Of a DNA stretch of 64,000 nt, positions 62,757 to 64,000 are shown piece by piece; the stretch's first letter is position 1, and each line of letters begins with the position of its first letter. A program made the translations under genes and the position numbers. Source of the DNA: Marilutibacter penaei (lineage in GTDB: Bacteria; Pseudomonadota; Gammaproteobacteria; Xanthomonadales; Xanthomonadaceae); assembly GCF_014145395.1 (NCBI RefSeq), contig NZ_JACHTE010000006.1:124001-188000 (forward strand), written 5' to 3'. The notes under the pieces were generated by a model. That model ran no database searches and was not told where the DNA came from. It saw only the letters and a program-made list of their open reading frames with translations.

Positions 62757-64000
62757 ATGACGCAACCCCTCTTCCGACCCGAAGTCATGCAAGCGCGCCG
62801 CGCCAGTTGGCTGGGCGGCATCTCCCTCGCTCAGCCGCTGCGGCTTTGGATCCTGACTGCGCTCGCCGGCTTTGCCGCGCTGGCCATCGTGCTGTTCCTC
62901 GTTTTCGGTACCTACACGCGACGTGCCCGCGTCGTCGGCCAACTGGTGCCGGTGAAGGGCATGGCGTCGGTGCTGGCGCCCGCGACCGGGATCGTGACGC
63001 GGATGGACACACCCGAAGGCGGTCGTGTAGAAGCTGGCGAGACGCTCGCCGTGGTCACCGTGCCGCGGGCTACGGTCACCGGCGGCGACACTCTAGCCGC
63101 CTTGGAAAGCCGACTGCAGCGCCGTGTTACTGGACTGAAGGATGCGCGCACGGCCCAGCAGCGGTTGTTGGATGCACAGGCCGCCGGCCTCTCCGGCCAG
63201 CTGGGGGCGGCTCGCCACGAGTTGGCCCAGGTCGCAACCGGAATCGCCACCCGTCGCGAGCAGATTCGTATCGCCGAGGAAACCTTGGGGCGGCTGCGGG
63301 AGCTGGAAGACGAACGCTATGTCAGCCTGCTGCAGATCAAACAGCAGGAGTCAGCCGCGCTGGCCCAGGTTGGCGATATGCAGGCACTGCAACGCCAGGC
63401 CACCGCCACACGTCGTTTGATTGCCCAGCTGGAGCAGGCCATCAGCGAGCTGCCCGGCCAGCGTGACGCTCAGGATGCCGGTTTCGCGCGCGACCTCGCC
63501 TTGCTGGAGCAGGAGCAGGTCGAGACCCTCGCACGCGGCGAACTGGCGATCGTCGCCCCCGTTAGCGGCGTTGTGGCCACCCAGATGCTCAAACCCGGGC
63601 AGGCCGTACAGGCCGGCGAAGTACTGATGACCGTGCTACCCGGCGACGGGACGCTCGAAGCCGAGCTGTTCGTGCCCAGCCGCGCGATCGGCTTCATCGA
63701 GCCCGGCGATGCCGTGCTGCTGCGCTACGAGGCCTACCCCTACCAGAAGTTCGGCCACCAGCCCGGCCAGGTGTCGCGCGTCAGCCGCAGCACCATGGCC
63801 ACCGCCGATGGGAACGGCGGGGCCGGTGGTGAACCCCATTACCGCATCAACGTGACCCTGGACCGCCAGGCCATCACCGCGTACGGCAAACCCGAGCCGC
63901 TGAAACCGGGAATGCTGCTCGAGGCCGACGTGCTCGGCGAGCGCCGCACCCTGATCGAATGGGTGCTGGAACCGCTGTATTCGATTCAAGGAACTGTGTT
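62757..64000 (+). CDS. HlyD/CvaA-family membrane fusion protein (partial, runs off window)
   Basis: The ATG at 62757 (M-T-Q-P-L-F-R-P-E-V) has AAGGA five bases upstream; 414 residues are present. A cytoplasmic tail of about 30 residues is followed by a membrane helix (L-T-A-L-A-G-F-A-A-L-A-I-V-L-F-L-V-F), a lipoyl-type half-motif (G-x-V-x-x-M-x-x-P-E-G-x-x-V-x-x-G), a long coiled-coil hairpin (about 115-245), the second lipoyl half (I-V-A-P-V-S-G-V-V) and a beta-barrel domain. This is the periplasmic adaptor of type I secretion. The N-terminal L-F-R-x-E-V matches CvaA-like adaptors of peptide-bacteriocin exporters. Its partner peptidase-ABC transporter should lie just past 64000. Confidence 0.92.
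   Translation, partial: MTQPLFRPEVMQARRASWLGGISLAQPLRLWILTALAGFAALAIVLFLVFGTYTRRARVVGQLVPVKGMASVLAPATGIVTRMDTPEGGRVEAGETLAVVTVPRATVTGGDTLAALESRLQRRVTGLKDARTAQQRLLDAQAAGLSGQLGAARHELAQVATGIATRREQIRIAEETLGRLRELEDERYVSLLQIKQQESAALAQVGDMQALQRQATATRRLIAQLEQAISELPGQRDAQDAGFARDLALLEQEQVETLARGELAIVAPVSGVVATQMLKPGQAVQAGEVLMTVLPGDGTLEAELFVPSRAIGFIEPGDAVLLRYEAYPYQKFGHQPGQVSRVSRSTMATADGNGGAGGEPHYRINVTLDRQAITAYGKPEPLKPGMLLEADVLGERRTLIEWVLEPLYSIQGTV

Noticed and set aside
62744-63466. Open frame starting M-V-K-D-D-D-A-T
   Set aside because: It is offset from the HlyD-family frame starting at 62757 and turns into Arg/Gly/Pro-rich shadow sequence; the HlyD frame has clear domains.

Overview
The window is GC-rich, densely coded chromosomal DNA from a gammaproteobacterium. 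The best guess is the Xanthomonadales (a Lysobacter/Luteimonas-like member of the Lysobacteraceae). This rests on gene content: mnmE and rsmG-parA-parB, rpmB-rpmG, a Csu-type archaic pilus operon, an EcfK/PknS-like sigma factor and kinase pair, and an acetate-switch module with a DcaP porin. The assignment comes from reading the proteins, not from a search. No rRNA, tRNA, CRISPR array, transposase or integrase was recognised.

Layout. 1-2400: tail of a siderophore receptor operon (TonB-dependent receptor end, two small membrane proteins, PepSY protein). 2500-9160: DUF4344 metallopeptidase-like protein, TonB-domain lipoprotein, mnmE, a dihydrolipoamide-dehydrogenase-like flavoprotein, exonuclease III, a YeaQ-type membrane protein. 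9267-16573: AMP ligase and phosphopantetheinyl transferase (divergent), then rsmG, parA, parB, a DUF4279-like protein, sugar-nucleotide epimerase, GT2 glycosyltransferase and a lipid-A N-terminal-domain membrane protein. 16671-21308: DUF885 hydrolase, rpmB-rpmG with a clear promoter and terminator, and a secreted trypsin-like protease.

21518-38308 is an acetate-uptake and acetate-sensing region: DnaQ-like exonuclease plus cNMP/CBS/DUF294 protein, CrbS-like SSF-histidine kinase, CrbR-like regulator, acs, DcaP-like porin, DUF4212 small subunit and ActP-like symporter. Between kinase and regulator lies a block of other genes. The standout is a split-borosin RiPP pair: an alpha-N-methyltransferase of the OphMA/SonM type (30477-31298), followed 33 bp later by a separate 92-residue precursor (30165-30443). 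A diguanylate cyclase lies downstream and a GNAT acetyltransferase, probably starting at CTG, lies upstream.

38625-44824: EF-hand protein, fatty-acid desaturase, mutM, ECF sigma factor and a membrane Ser/Thr kinase with TPR-like repeats. Directly after the kinase is a strict 22-bp tandem array (44855-45190), then a visibly lower-GC patch with an orphan HExxH lipoprotein. 46735-52427: GFA protein, MazF-type toxin-antitoxin, thymidine kinase, a duplicated methylglyoxal-synthase-like protein, rep helicase and an acid phosphatase lipoprotein. 52607-57222: Csu-type chaperone-usher pilus operon. 57598-61355: lipoprotein and plsB. The window ends (61771-64000) in the start of a lower-GC peptide-export locus: a double-glycine-type precursor, a CPBP membrane protease and a truncated HlyD/CvaA-type fusion protein; an exporter ABC transporter is expected just beyond the edge.
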